The notes beneath the pieces were generated by a model. That model was not told where the DNA came from. It ran no database searches and saw nothing but the letters and a program-made list of their open reading frames with translations. Positions 16,143 through 23,909 of a stretch of 64,000 nt of DNA are shown piece after piece (within the stretch, counting starts at the first letter, position 1; every line of letters begins with the position of its first letter). Both the position numbers and the translations under genes were made by a program. Origin of the DNA: Curtobacterium sp. PhB115 (GTDB lineage: Bacteria; Actinomycetota; Actinomycetes; Actinomycetales; Microbacteriaceae); the NCBI RefSeq assembly GCF_003752025.1, contig NZ_RJKR01000013.1, positions 124,001 to 188,000 on the forward strand, in the 5' to 3' direction.

Positions 16143-16807
16143 CCCCGAGCCGGAACGAGGTCGCCCAGCGCCCACCGCACGACGACCTCGACCTGTCGGA
16201 CTTCCCTGCCGAGGAGAGCCGGGGCACGACGTTCTACCGCGCGAAGCGGCACGACCGCGGCGCGTGGTGGTTCGCGAGCACCGAGGCGGATGCCGACGGC
16301 GTCGACGGCGGGCGCTTCGACCTCGCCGTCCCACGGGGTACCTGCTACTGGGCCGACGCGGTCGAGGTCGCGGTGCGCGAGCGGTTGGCGCACCACGTCC
16401 TGACGACGAACACGGTGTTCGCCTCCCGTGCGCGCGAGATGGTCGTCGTCGCCGCCCGGGCATCGCGGGGGCGGCGGTTCGCCGACGTCACGCACCCGTC
16501 GGCCGTACGGTCCGGGGTCGGCGCCGAGCTCCAGACGATGGGGGACTACCGCGTGCCGCAGTCATGGGCGCGGGCGTTCGACGCCGCCGGGTTCGCCGGT
16601 GTCCGGTACAGCACGCGGTTCACGAGCGACGCCGCCGCCAACGCGTGGGCGGTGTTCGGAGCGGCCGGCGTGCCGAAGCGTCCGCGTCCGGAGCGCGTCC
16701 ACCGCGACGGGGTGACGGCGTGCCGCGAGTCCGGCATCCGGGTGCTCGACGACGGGTCGGACGCCGGGCCCGAGCGCTTCACGTTCACGACGCCGCCTGT
16801 CGACTGA
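16139..16807 (+). CDS. RES-domain toxin (NAD+ phosphorylase family)
   Basis: A 222-residue RES protein. FYRAKRHDRGAWWFAS marks the N-terminal strand with the key arginine and RGTCYWADAVEVAVRERL the Y/E region of the active site; a WARAFDAAGFAGVRY segment follows. RES toxins such as MbcT degrade NAD+ and stop growth. The GTG start is fixed by overlap with the antitoxin stop. Key residues look present, so the toxin may be active. Assignment rests on motifs and on the partner. Confidence 0.85.
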   Translation: MTPSRNEVAQRPPHDDLDLSDFPAEESRGTTFYRAKRHDRGAWWFASTEADADGVDGGRFDLAVPRGTCYWADAVEVAVRERLAHHVLTTNTVFASRAREMVVVAARASRGRRFADVTHPSAVRSGVGAELQTMGDYRVPQSWARAFDAAGFAGVRYSTRFTSDAAANAWAVFGAAGVPKRPRPERVHRDGVTACRESGIRVLDDGSDAGPERFTFTTPPVD

Positions 16808-16927
16808 ACCAGGGCGGCACCGTGCGCTGCGCGGCAGTGCGCTCCGCCGCCGTGCGCTCCGCCGCCGTGCGGCCCCGCCACCGTGCGGCCCCGCCGCGCT
16901 GTCGGTGGTCCTCCGTAGCGTGTCGGT

Positions 16928-17896
16928 GTGGCCGAACCCGTCGACGCGTGGTGGCGCCGCCGGCAGTGGTCGCGCGGCGTGGCGGTGCCGTACGCCGTCG
17001 GACAGTTCCGCGCGGACTGGGCGTCGTACCCGGTGCTCATCCGGCAGTACCACCCGGACTGGAACCACGGCGTCGTCCTGACCCAGGTGCCCCCGGCGGC
17101 CGAGGTCCTGCTCACCTGGGAGTGCGACGTCGGCCACGTCTTCGTCGCCACCCCGGCCGAGCAGCGTTCCCGCCCCGGCCACGAGCGGCGTCGATCGGTC
17201 TGGTGCCCGGAGTGCGCCGTGCAGGCACAACCCCAGCGCTGGCCGGTGGTGCCGTCGGACTGGCCCGCCACGGTCCCCGTCCCACAGCGTGTCGTCCGGG
17301 TCGCCGGCCGGCAGACACTCCCGGCGGCGCCCTCGCGTGGGCTGCCCACCGGTGCGGTGGCCTCGTCGCGTGCTCGTGCACGACGCCCGGAGCCGGGCGC
17401 ACCACGGCGTCCGAAGCAGCCGGTCGAACGGACCATCTGCCCGAAGACCCCGCGGTTGCCGTCGGGGGAGTCCTTCACGAGCGTGTGTGCCCCGGCCACC
17501 GCCTCAGCGGTCGAGGCCGAGCTGCGGGCCGCACTGTCCGAGCGGTTCGACTTCACGTTCGACCACTCCGCGATCCGACTCGACCGGCCGTTCTTCGACC
17601 ACGTCGAGGTCTGGCCGGACATCATCCTGCCGGAGCTCCGCGTGGCGATCGAGTACGACTCCACCGGACGCCACGGGCTCGAGCACGTCGGTCCGCGGCA
17701 GGAGACCGACCGCCGGAAGGACCGTGCCGTGCGTGCCGTCGGCTGGGAGGTCGTGCGCATCCGGACCGGACGGCTGCAGGCCCTCGGACCGTGGGACCTC
17801 GAGGTGTCCGGGGTCTCCGGACGGACCGTCTCACGGTTGGCGGACACCCTCCGCGAGATCCGGGGCGCGCTCTTCGTCGACGCCTACGCCCGCTGA
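16928..17896 (+). CDS. Zinc-ribbon plus DUF559-like endonuclease
   Basis: A 322-residue protein. Residues 20-100 resemble a treble-clef/zinc-ribbon module (WECDVGHVF, then CPEC), often repeated in actinobacterial proteins of this type. A basic, disordered linker follows. Residues 190-300 form a PD-(D/E)xK-type nuclease core similar to DUF559/Vsr-like domains: FFDHVEVWPDIILPELRVAIEYDS, later ETDRRKDRAVRAVGWEVVRIR. The GTG start follows a gene-free promoter without a strong binding site. It could act in DNA repair or defence; no partner methylase is present. Confidence 0.7.
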   Translation: MAEPVDAWWRRRQWSRGVAVPYAVGQFRADWASYPVLIRQYHPDWNHGVVLTQVPPAAEVLLTWECDVGHVFVATPAEQRSRPGHERRRSVWCPECAVQAQPQRWPVVPSDWPATVPVPQRVVRVAGRQTLPAAPSRGLPTGAVASSRARARRPEPGAPRRPKQPVERTICPKTPRLPSGESFTSVCAPATASAVEAELRAALSERFDFTFDHSAIRLDRPFFDHVEVWPDIILPELRVAIEYDSTGRHGLEHVGPRQETDRRKDRAVRAVGWEVVRIRTGRLQALGPWDLEVSGVSGRTVSRLADTLREIRGALFVDAYAR

Positions 17897-17950
17897 CCGA
17901 CGGGGTACACGGACCTGGGACCGCTGGTCCGCGGAGCGTAGTCATGGTGG

Positions 17951-19408
17951 GTGCCCACCGCCTTCTGTCTCCACGCCCTCGGCGCGAGCTCCGAGGAGTT
18001 CGCACTCCTGCGGATCGAGCTCGTCGACGACCTCGACGTCGTCGCCATCGACCTGCCCGGGTTCGGCCGCACCCCGGCATCGGCCGGCACCACGGTCGAG
18101 GAGATGGCCGTCCACGTCGAGCGTGCGATCGGGTCGAGCGGCGTCACCGACTGGCTGCTCGTCGGGCACTCGATGGGCGGCAAGATCGCCACCGTCGTCG
18201 CCGACCGGACGATGTCCGGGGCGAACGGACTGTTCGGCCTCCGCGGCGTCGTCCTGCTCGCCGCCTCGCCGCTCGCGCCGGAACCGATGGACGAGGACCG
18301 CCGTCAGGTGATGCTCGGCTGGGCGGCGGACGGGCCGATCGCCGCCGAGGACGCCGCCGCGTTCGTGGCCGCGAACACCGCGTCGCCGCTGCCCGCCGAA
18401 CTGCACGCCGTCGCCGTGCGGGACGTCGAGCGTGCCGACCCCGCCGCCTGGACCGCGTGGCTCACCCGCGGCAGCCGCGAGGACTGGTCCGCCGTCCCCG
18501 TGAACCCGGTTCCGGCACTGGTGCTCGCCGGTGCCGAGGACGGTGACCTCGACGCCGACGCGCAACGACGCCTGACGCTGCCGCACTGGTCGGACGCCGA
18601 GCTCCACGTGGTGGACGGCGCCGCGCACCTGCTGCCGTGGGAGCACCCCGCCCCGGTCGCCGAGCGCATCCGCGCCTTCGTCCGGGGTCGGCTGACGAAC
18701 GGTCCGGTCGTCCCCGCGGAACACGCACGCCTGATCGCCTCGCCTCGGGTGAGTGCCCGGACCCGGGGGATCCTCGCCGTACGCGCGCTGCCCGACGACC
18801 CCACCGCCGCACCCGAGGCGCTGACCCCCGAGCAGCTCGACACGCTCCGGCAGGTAGCACGCATCGTGGTGCCGCAACCCGGCGACCACCGGGTGGACCT
18901 CGCGCTGCGGGTGGACGCACAGCTCGCGGCCGGACTCGGTGACGGCTGGCGGCCGGACGGGCTGCCCGTCGACGTCGACGCCTACCGCGCGGCGCTCGAC
19001 CTGCTCGCCGTGCCGGCACGGGACGGCGACCTCGACCGTGCGCTCGACGACGTCGCCGCCGGCCGGTTCCGCACGGACGTGACGAGCGACGCCGCTGCAC
19101 GCGACGCCGCTGCACGCGACGCGACCTCACGCGACGCTTCCGCGCCGGAGGTGCTCACCCCGGCGCAGCTCCGCTCGTGGTTCGAGGACGCGAGCGTCGA
19201 CCTCGTGAAGCAGTGGCTCGCGCACCCGGCGACGATGGCCGCGATCGACTTCGACGGCTACGCGAACGGCGGCGACGGCGTCCGCCTGCAGGGCTTCCAG
19301 CTGCTCGGCGCCGGCACGCGCGAGGCGTGGGAACCGACCACGACGACCGAGGGCCGCACCACGACGACCGAGGGCCGCACCACGCGGACGACAGGAGCAG
19401 CACGATGA
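17951..19408 (+). CDS. Alpha/beta hydrolase fused to gluconate 2-dehydrogenase subunit 3-like domain
   Basis: A 485-residue two-domain protein. Residues 1-240 are an alpha/beta hydrolase (CLHALGASS, nucleophile elbow GHSMGG, late DGAAHLLPWEHP with the likely catalytic His). Residues 280-460 match gluconate 2-dehydrogenase subunit 3: LTPEQLDTLRQVARIVVPQ and later WLAHPATMAAIDFDGYANGG. Between them lies a linker, and inside the second half a repeated SDAAARDAAARD stretch. It ends in a threonine-rich tail (TTTTEGRTT repeated). The GTG start is followed directly by the fold. It overlaps the GMC oxidoreductase gene (ATGA). Confidence 0.82.
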   Translation: MPTAFCLHALGASSEEFALLRIELVDDLDVVAIDLPGFGRTPASAGTTVEEMAVHVERAIGSSGVTDWLLVGHSMGGKIATVVADRTMSGANGLFGLRGVVLLAASPLAPEPMDEDRRQVMLGWAADGPIAAEDAAAFVAANTASPLPAELHAVAVRDVERADPAAWTAWLTRGSREDWSAVPVNPVPALVLAGAEDGDLDADAQRRLTLPHWSDAELHVVDGAAHLLPWEHPAPVAERIRAFVRGRLTNGPVVPAEHARLIASPRVSARTRGILAVRALPDDPTAAPEALTPEQLDTLRQVARIVVPQPGDHRVDLALRVDAQLAAGLGDGWRPDGLPVDVDAYRAALDLLAVPARDGDLDRALDDVAAGRFRTDVTSDAAARDAAARDATSRDASAPEVLTPAQLRSWFEDASVDLVKQWLAHPATMAAIDFDGYANGGDGVRLQGFQLLGAGTREAWEPTTTTEGRTTTTEGRTTRTTGAAR

Positions 19409-20955
19409 GACTCGACGGACAGCGCACGCACGGCACCGACGAGGTCGTCGACGTGGTCGTCGTCGGCACCGGCGCCGGTGGGGCTCCACTCCTGGCCTCA
19501 CTCGCGCGGCGCGGCCTCACGGTCGTCGCCCTCGAGGCCGGCCGGAACACCGAGCCGTCCGACCACGTCCCCGACGAGGTCGCGGCCCCCGCCGACATCA
19601 ACTGGATGGACGAGCGGCTGAGCGGTGGTGGCGCGCCGACGGCCTTCGGGCCGAACAACAGCGGCACCGGCGTCGGCGGGTCGACCCTGCACTGGGGCGC
19701 GTTCACGCCGCGGCCGAGCGCGCACGACCTGACACTGCGGACCGCGACCGGCGTCGGCGAGGACTGGCCGATCGGGCACGCCGAACTGACGGGCTGGATC
19801 GAGCAGGTCGAGCACGACGTCGGGGTCGCCGGTCCCGAGCACTACCCGTGGGACCCGTCCCGGCGGTACCGGATGCGGCCCCCGGCGCGGAACGCCTCCT
19901 CCGACATGATGATGCGCGGTGCTGCCGCCGCGGGGATCACCGCCACCGACGCCCCGGTCGGGCTGACCACCGAGGACCGCCACCAGGAGCACCACGGCCT
20001 GCGACAGGCGTGCGTGTCCTGCGGGTCGTGCCACCAGGGCTGCCGCAACGGGTCGAAGGTCTCGATGGACACGACGTACCTGCCGGCTGCCGTCGCGTTC
20101 GGTGCGGAGATCCGGCCGGACTCCTTCGTGCACGGCATCGAGCTCGACGCCGCCGGCCGGGTGTCCGCGGTCGTCTACACCCGCGACGGTCGTGAGCACC
20201 GGCAGCGCTGCCGCTCCCTGGTGCTCGCCGCCGGGGGCATCGAGACGCCGCGGCTGCTGCTGCACACCGGCATCGCGAACGGCAGCGGGCAGGTCGGCCG
20301 GAACTTCACCGCGCACGGGGCCACCCAGGTCTGGGCACGGTTCGACGAGTCGATGCGCTCCTACCGCGGGTACCCGTCGTCGATCATCACCGAGGACTTC
20401 GTCCGTCCCGCCGACGCCGACTTCGCCGGCGGGTACCTGATCCAGAGCCTCGGCGTCCAACCGCAGACGTTCGCCACCTCGCTCGTGCGCGGCGGCGGGC
20501 TCCGCGGTGCCGAGCTGGTGCGGGCGCTGCAGGACTACCCGTTCTCGGCGGGCGTCGGGATCAACGCCGAGTGCCTGCCCGACGAGGACAACCGCCTGGA
20601 GCTGTCCGACGAGGTCGACGCGCACGGTGTGCCGCGGGCCCGGGTGTCGTTCACGCCGGGCTCGAACGAGGAGGCGATCCGGCGGCACGCCGTCCGCACC
20701 ATGACGACGATCGTCGAGGCTGCCGGTGGCCGTGACGTCCGCGTGCTCGAACGCACGGCGCACACCATCGGCACGGCGCGGATGGGTGCCGACCGGGAGA
20801 CGTCCGTCGTCGATCCGGACGGCCGCTCGTGGGACGTGCCGAACCTCTGGATCGCGGACAACTCGGTGTTCCCGAGCGCCGTCATCGCGAACCCGGCGCT
20901 GACGATCATGGCGCTCTCGCTCCGGACCGCGGATCGGATGCTCCAGGCCGCCTGA
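19405..20955 (+). CDS. GMC-family oxidoreductase
   Basis: A 516-residue flavoprotein. The FAD-binding motif is VVVVGTGAGGAPLLASLARRG with the acidic residue in ALEAG. GVGGSTLHWG, AAGGIETPRLLL and the C-terminal HTIGTARMG...NLWIADNSVFP are typical of the gluconate/sugar dehydrogenase branch. A CVSCGSCHQGC cluster (about 209-219) could bind a metal or iron-sulfur centre. With subunit 3 encoded in the coupled fusion gene, it should oxidise a polyol or sugar. AGGAGC precedes the ATG. No cytochrome subunit follows. Confidence 0.88.
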   Translation: MRLDGQRTHGTDEVVDVVVVGTGAGGAPLLASLARRGLTVVALEAGRNTEPSDHVPDEVAAPADINWMDERLSGGGAPTAFGPNNSGTGVGGSTLHWGAFTPRPSAHDLTLRTATGVGEDWPIGHAELTGWIEQVEHDVGVAGPEHYPWDPSRRYRMRPPARNASSDMMMRGAAAAGITATDAPVGLTTEDRHQEHHGLRQACVSCGSCHQGCRNGSKVSMDTTYLPAAVAFGAEIRPDSFVHGIELDAAGRVSAVVYTRDGREHRQRCRSLVLAAGGIETPRLLLHTGIANGSGQVGRNFTAHGATQVWARFDESMRSYRGYPSSIITEDFVRPADADFAGGYLIQSLGVQPQTFATSLVRGGGLRGAELVRALQDYPFSAGVGINAECLPDEDNRLELSDEVDAHGVPRARVSFTPGSNEEAIRRHAVRTMTTIVEAAGGRDVRVLERTAHTIGTARMGADRETSVVDPDGRSWDVPNLWIADNSVFPSAVIANPALTIMALSLRTADRMLQAA

Positions 20956-20995
20956 CCCGGAGCGGTCACTCGCGTGCCGGTCACCCGTGTGCCGG

Positions 20996-21562
20996 TCAAC
21001 CCCGCAGCGAAAGTGCCTCGCTCGTCCACCGTGCGTGCAGGTCCCACGGGTCGCTCACCCCGGCGGCCACCACGTCCACGTGCGCGAGCAGCTCGGGCGT
21101 GACCCGGAACCACTCGGTGCCGGGGTAGCGCGTCGCGGCGAACCGGGCGTGCCGGCGCCGCTCGAGCGTCCGGTCGCCGCGCTCGAACGCCAGGAGGTCC
21201 TGGTGCGGGATCGCCGCGAGCCGCTGCCGCGGGTTCGTCGTCGTGCCGATCTTGATCCGGTCGCCGAAGTCGTCGCGCATCCGCAGGTAGTAGACGACGT
21301 CGACACGCGGGGGAGCGAGGTCGCCGTCGGGCACGTCACCCCACCGCCACTCGCACGTCGCGCACACCATGCCCGACGGCCAGCGCACGCCGGTGCGGGA
21401 GCCGCAGACGGAGCACGGGCCGGGCAGGGCGTCCTCGACGCCGACGTGCTCGGCGGCGAAGTCGGCGACCAGCGCGACGTGCGTCGCGCACAGGGGCACG
21501 CCCGCGAGCGCGTCCGCAGGGCGGCCTGCGCAACCCGGCACGCAGCACGACGAGGTGACCAT
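20996..21562 (-). CDS. GIY-YIG-like nuclease with zinc fingers
   Basis: A 188-residue protein. The N-terminal half carries CVPGC...C...H and CSVCG...CATC arrangements, likely two zinc sites. The C-terminal half (about 95-165) resembles a GIY-YIG/T5orf172 nuclease: VVYYLRMRDDFGDRIKIGTTTNPRQRL, then FERGDRTLERRRHARFA and GTEWFRVTPEL. It probably binds and nicks DNA. The ATG eight codons into the open frame is used; no clear binding site supports either start. Confidence 0.7.
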   Translation of the reverse strand: MVTSSCCVPGCAGRPADALAGVPLCATHVALVADFAAEHVGVEDALPGPCSVCGSRTGVRWPSGMVCATCEWRWGDVPDGDLAPPRVDVVYYLRMRDDFGDRIKIGTTTNPRQRLAAIPHQDLLAFERGDRTLERRRHARFAATRYPGTEWFRVTPELLAHVDVVAAGVSDPWDLHARWTSEALSLRG

Positions 21563-21650
21563 GTCGGGAACGCTAGCGGGACCCACCGACGCGAGCCGCG
21601 CCTTCAGGCCGACCGCCGACGCGGCGAACCGCCGATGCGCCGAACCGACG

Positions 21651-22496
21651 TCAGTCGGTGAAGATGACGCCCACCGGCTCGCGCTTCTCCTCCTGGAACC
21701 GGTCCTCGGCGCGGCCGAGCGCCCAGTACGCGGACAGCGACATCTCGGACTTCTCGAGCCCCCAGTCGTCCTGCAGCAGCCGACGGATCGCCTTCATCGC
21801 GGTCCGCTCGCCGTGCGCGAAGACCTGGACCGGCCGGGAGGCGCGGGGCAGTCCGCGCGCAGCCTCCAGCAGGAGCGTGCCCGGCTGGGCGCCGGTGGCG
21901 TCGCGGTGCAGCCAGCGCAGGTCGACCCCGGCCGGGTGTGCGATGTCCTGCTCGTCGGCAGGGCCGGCCACCTCGACCAGCGCGACGCCGGTGGCGGTGT
22001 CGGCCATCGACTCGAGTGCGGCCCCGATCGCCGGCAGCGCGCTGTCGTCGCCGAGCAGCACGTGCGTGACGTCGGGGTCTGCGGTGGGTGCGTAGCCGCC
22101 GCCGGGGCCGGACAGCGCGAGCTCGTCGCCGGGCTGCGCGGCCGCGGCCCAGGGACCGGCGAGGCCGTCGTCGCCGTGCACGACGAAGTCGACGGCGATC
22201 GTCCGTGTCTCGTGGTCGACCGCGCGGACCGTGTACGTGCGGCGGGCCGGTCGGTCCTGCTTCGGCAGGGTCTCGCGCAGTGCTTCGAGGTCGTACGGCG
22301 GCCGCAGCCCGAGCGAGGGCTTGGCGAGCAGGAGCTTGACGTACTTGTCGGTCGCGGCGAGGCGGTCTGGATCGGCGGACCCGACGAACTCGTCGAAGGC
22401 CGGACCGCCGAGGTGGACGCGGACCATGTGCGGCGAGAGCCGCTCCGTCCGGTCGACGACGAACACGTGCTGGGGGCGCTTGGGTTTGGAGCTCAT
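21651..22496 (-). CDS. Siderophore-interacting flavoprotein reductase
   Basis: A 281-residue SIP/ViuB-family protein. RRTYTVR is the FAD-binding motif, preceded by a beta-barrel domain. The NAD(P)H domain shows HVLLGDDSALPAI and later VFAHGERTAMKAIRRLL. It should reduce ferric siderophore in the cytoplasm to free iron. It is divergent from the heme oxygenase and shares an IdeR/DtxR box in a 58-bp gap, so both are likely repressed by iron. Confidence 0.9.
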   Translation of the reverse strand: MSSKPKRPQHVFVVDRTERLSPHMVRVHLGGPAFDEFVGSADPDRLAATDKYVKLLLAKPSLGLRPPYDLEALRETLPKQDRPARRTYTVRAVDHETRTIAVDFVVHGDDGLAGPWAAAAQPGDELALSGPGGGYAPTADPDVTHVLLGDDSALPAIGAALESMADTATGVALVEVAGPADEQDIAHPAGVDLRWLHRDATGAQPGTLLLEAARGLPRASRPVQVFAHGERTAMKAIRRLLQDDWGLEKSEMSLSAYWALGRAEDRFQEEKREPVGVIFTD

Positions 22497-22520
22497 CGGT
22501 GCGAGCTTCCTCTCTGATGC

Positions 22521-22548
22521 TTGACGTTTCTGTCAGTAAGGTTAGCCT
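22521..22548 (+). promoter_or_regulatory. Promoter of heme oxygenase, predicted leaderless
   Basis: TTGACG at 22521-22526 and TAGCCT at 22543-22548 are spaced by 16 bp. This predicts a transcript starting at or within a base or two of the ATG at 22555. No ribosome binding site is visible, consistent with a leaderless mRNA. Confidence 0.5.
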
Positions 22549-22555
22549 TACCTCA
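22537..22555. promoter_or_regulatory. IdeR/DtxR iron box
   Basis: TAAGGTTAGCCTTACCTCA matches 16 of 19 positions of the IdeR/DtxR consensus (TTAGGTTAGSCTAACCTAA). It overlaps the predicted -10 and the first base of the heme oxygenase start codon and lies 41 bp from the SIP start. Iron-bound IdeR should block both genes. Confidence 0.85.
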
Positions 22556-23244
22556 TGGACACGACCGTCATCCCGTTCTCCGAGCTGCTGCGCAAGCGCA
22601 CCCGGCGTTCGCACGGATCCTCGGCCGGGAACGGCTTCATGCACGACCTGCTCGGCGGCGGGTGCGACGTCGCCGACTACGCGGCCCTGCTCGGACAGTA
22701 CTCGTTCGTCTACGACGCCCTGGAGCGCGCGGCGGAACAGATGGCCGACCACCCCGTCGCCGCGCCGTTCGTCACCTCGCAGCTCACCCGCATGCCGGCG
22801 ATCCGCGCGGACCTCGAGTACCTGATCGGACCGGACTGGTCGGAACTCGTCTGCCCGCTGCCGGCGACGACCGCGTACGTCCGCCGCCTCAACGAGGTCG
22901 CCGCCGAGTGGCCCGGTGGGTTCGTCGCACACCACTACACGCGGTACCTCGGTGACCTGTCCGGCGGGCAGATGATCGGCAGGATGCTCGCCGACCAGTT
23001 CGGCTTCGAGACGAACGGCATCCTCTTCTACATCTTCGACCAGGTCGCCGACCCGAGCGCCTTCAAGGACACCTACCGTGCGCAGCTCGACGCGGCGCCG
23101 TGGTCCGCCGAGGAGCAGGAACGCGTCATCGCCGAGGTCGAGCTGGCCTACACGCTGAACAACGGCCTGCTCGAGGGACTCGACGCCCGCCGACGCCCGG
23201 TCACCGACGGTGCGGGCCCCGGCGACGTGGCGGTGATCGCATGA
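22555..23244 (+). CDS. hmuO: Heme oxygenase (biliverdin-producing)
   Basis: A 229-residue HO-1/HmuO-type enzyme. The proximal histidine is probably in RSHGSSAGNGFMHDLLGG (about residue 20), and the distal helix holds YLGDLSGGQMIGRM. It opens heme to biliverdin, CO and Fe2+. There is no ribosome binding site, and the IdeR box abuts the ATG, so the mRNA is probably leaderless. Its stop overlaps the DUF2470 gene (ATGA). With SIP across the promoter it forms an iron-acquisition locus. Confidence 0.92.
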   Translation: MDTTVIPFSELLRKRTRRSHGSSAGNGFMHDLLGGGCDVADYAALLGQYSFVYDALERAAEQMADHPVAAPFVTSQLTRMPAIRADLEYLIGPDWSELVCPLPATTAYVRRLNEVAAEWPGGFVAHHYTRYLGDLSGGQMIGRMLADQFGFETNGILFYIFDQVADPSAFKDTYRAQLDAAPWSAEEQERVIAEVELAYTLNNGLLEGLDARRRPVTDGAGPGDVAVIA

Positions 23245-23534
23245 GCGACGCGTTCGACGACGATGCACGCCGCGCGATCCTCCGCCACATGAACGGGGAC
23301 CACGCGACCGACAACCTCGTGATCGTGCGCGCGAACGGTGCCGCGACCGCGGTGGCGGCGACGATGACCGAGATCGACGCGATCGCCGGGGTGTGGCTCG
23401 CCCAGCTCGACGACGGCGACGAGGAGCACGTCATCGTGCCCTGGACCACGCCGCTGACCGATCGCCGGTCCGCCCGCGTGCAGATCGTGGAGGTCCACTC
23501 CGCCGCCCAGGCGCAGCTCGCCGAGCCGAGCTGA
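23241..23534 (+). CDS. DUF2470-domain protein
   Basis: A 97-residue protein beginning MSDAFDDDARRAILRHMNGDHATDNLVIVR; the HMNxDH motif is the DUF2470 hallmark. In HugZ and related split-barrel heme-degrading or heme-binding proteins this domain forms the C-terminal part. Here it is free-standing and coupled to heme oxygenase by ATGA overlap. A role in heme delivery or product handling is an inference. Confidence 0.85.
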   Translation: MSDAFDDDARRAILRHMNGDHATDNLVIVRANGAATAVAATMTEIDAIAGVWLAQLDDGDEEHVIVPWTTPLTDRRSARVQIVEVHSAAQAQLAEPS

Positions 23535-23909
23535 CCGGGGCCCACCGACCCGCCGGGGTCGCGGAGCGCGTCGCAACTGCAGGGGTGCTCCCGCGACGCG
23601 CCGCGACCCCGGCGTTCCTGTTCCTGCGGCGCCGCCGCGCCGTGCACGTGCACGCGCACTCGCGCTTGCACGCGCGCTTGCACTTGGTGAGCAGAAGATG
23701 TCGGGTCGCCCGATCCCAGGCGACCTTTTCTGCTCACCGTGTGGGGGCGTCCGCGCCGCGGCCAGCGCGCGCTTCGCGATCCGGGAGGCGCGTGGCGGCG
23801 TGGCCCCGCGCCTCCCGGCCAGCGGGATGACGTCCACCCCACTCGGTGAGCAGAAGATGTCGGGTCGCCTGAGCGCAGGCGACCTCTTCTGCTCACCGAG
23901 TGCGGGGCG
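23535..23909. repeat. Intergenic cluster of three long palindromes
   Basis: No gene. A stem with 14 perfect pairs (CGCCGGGGTCGCGG at 23551-23564 and its complement at 23601-23614) follows the DUF2470 gene. Two related hairpins follow at 23686-23738 and 23841-23901, sharing the arm GGTGAGCAGAAGATGTCGGG and differing in the loop. They lie between convergent genes and probably act as bidirectional terminators or a mobile palindromic repeat. Confidence 0.7.

Noticed and set aside
16808..16927. Continuation of a gene through the GCCGCCGTGCGCTC repeats
   Set aside because: The plus-strand frame here is alanine/arginine noise between the RES stop and the GTG of the nuclease gene.
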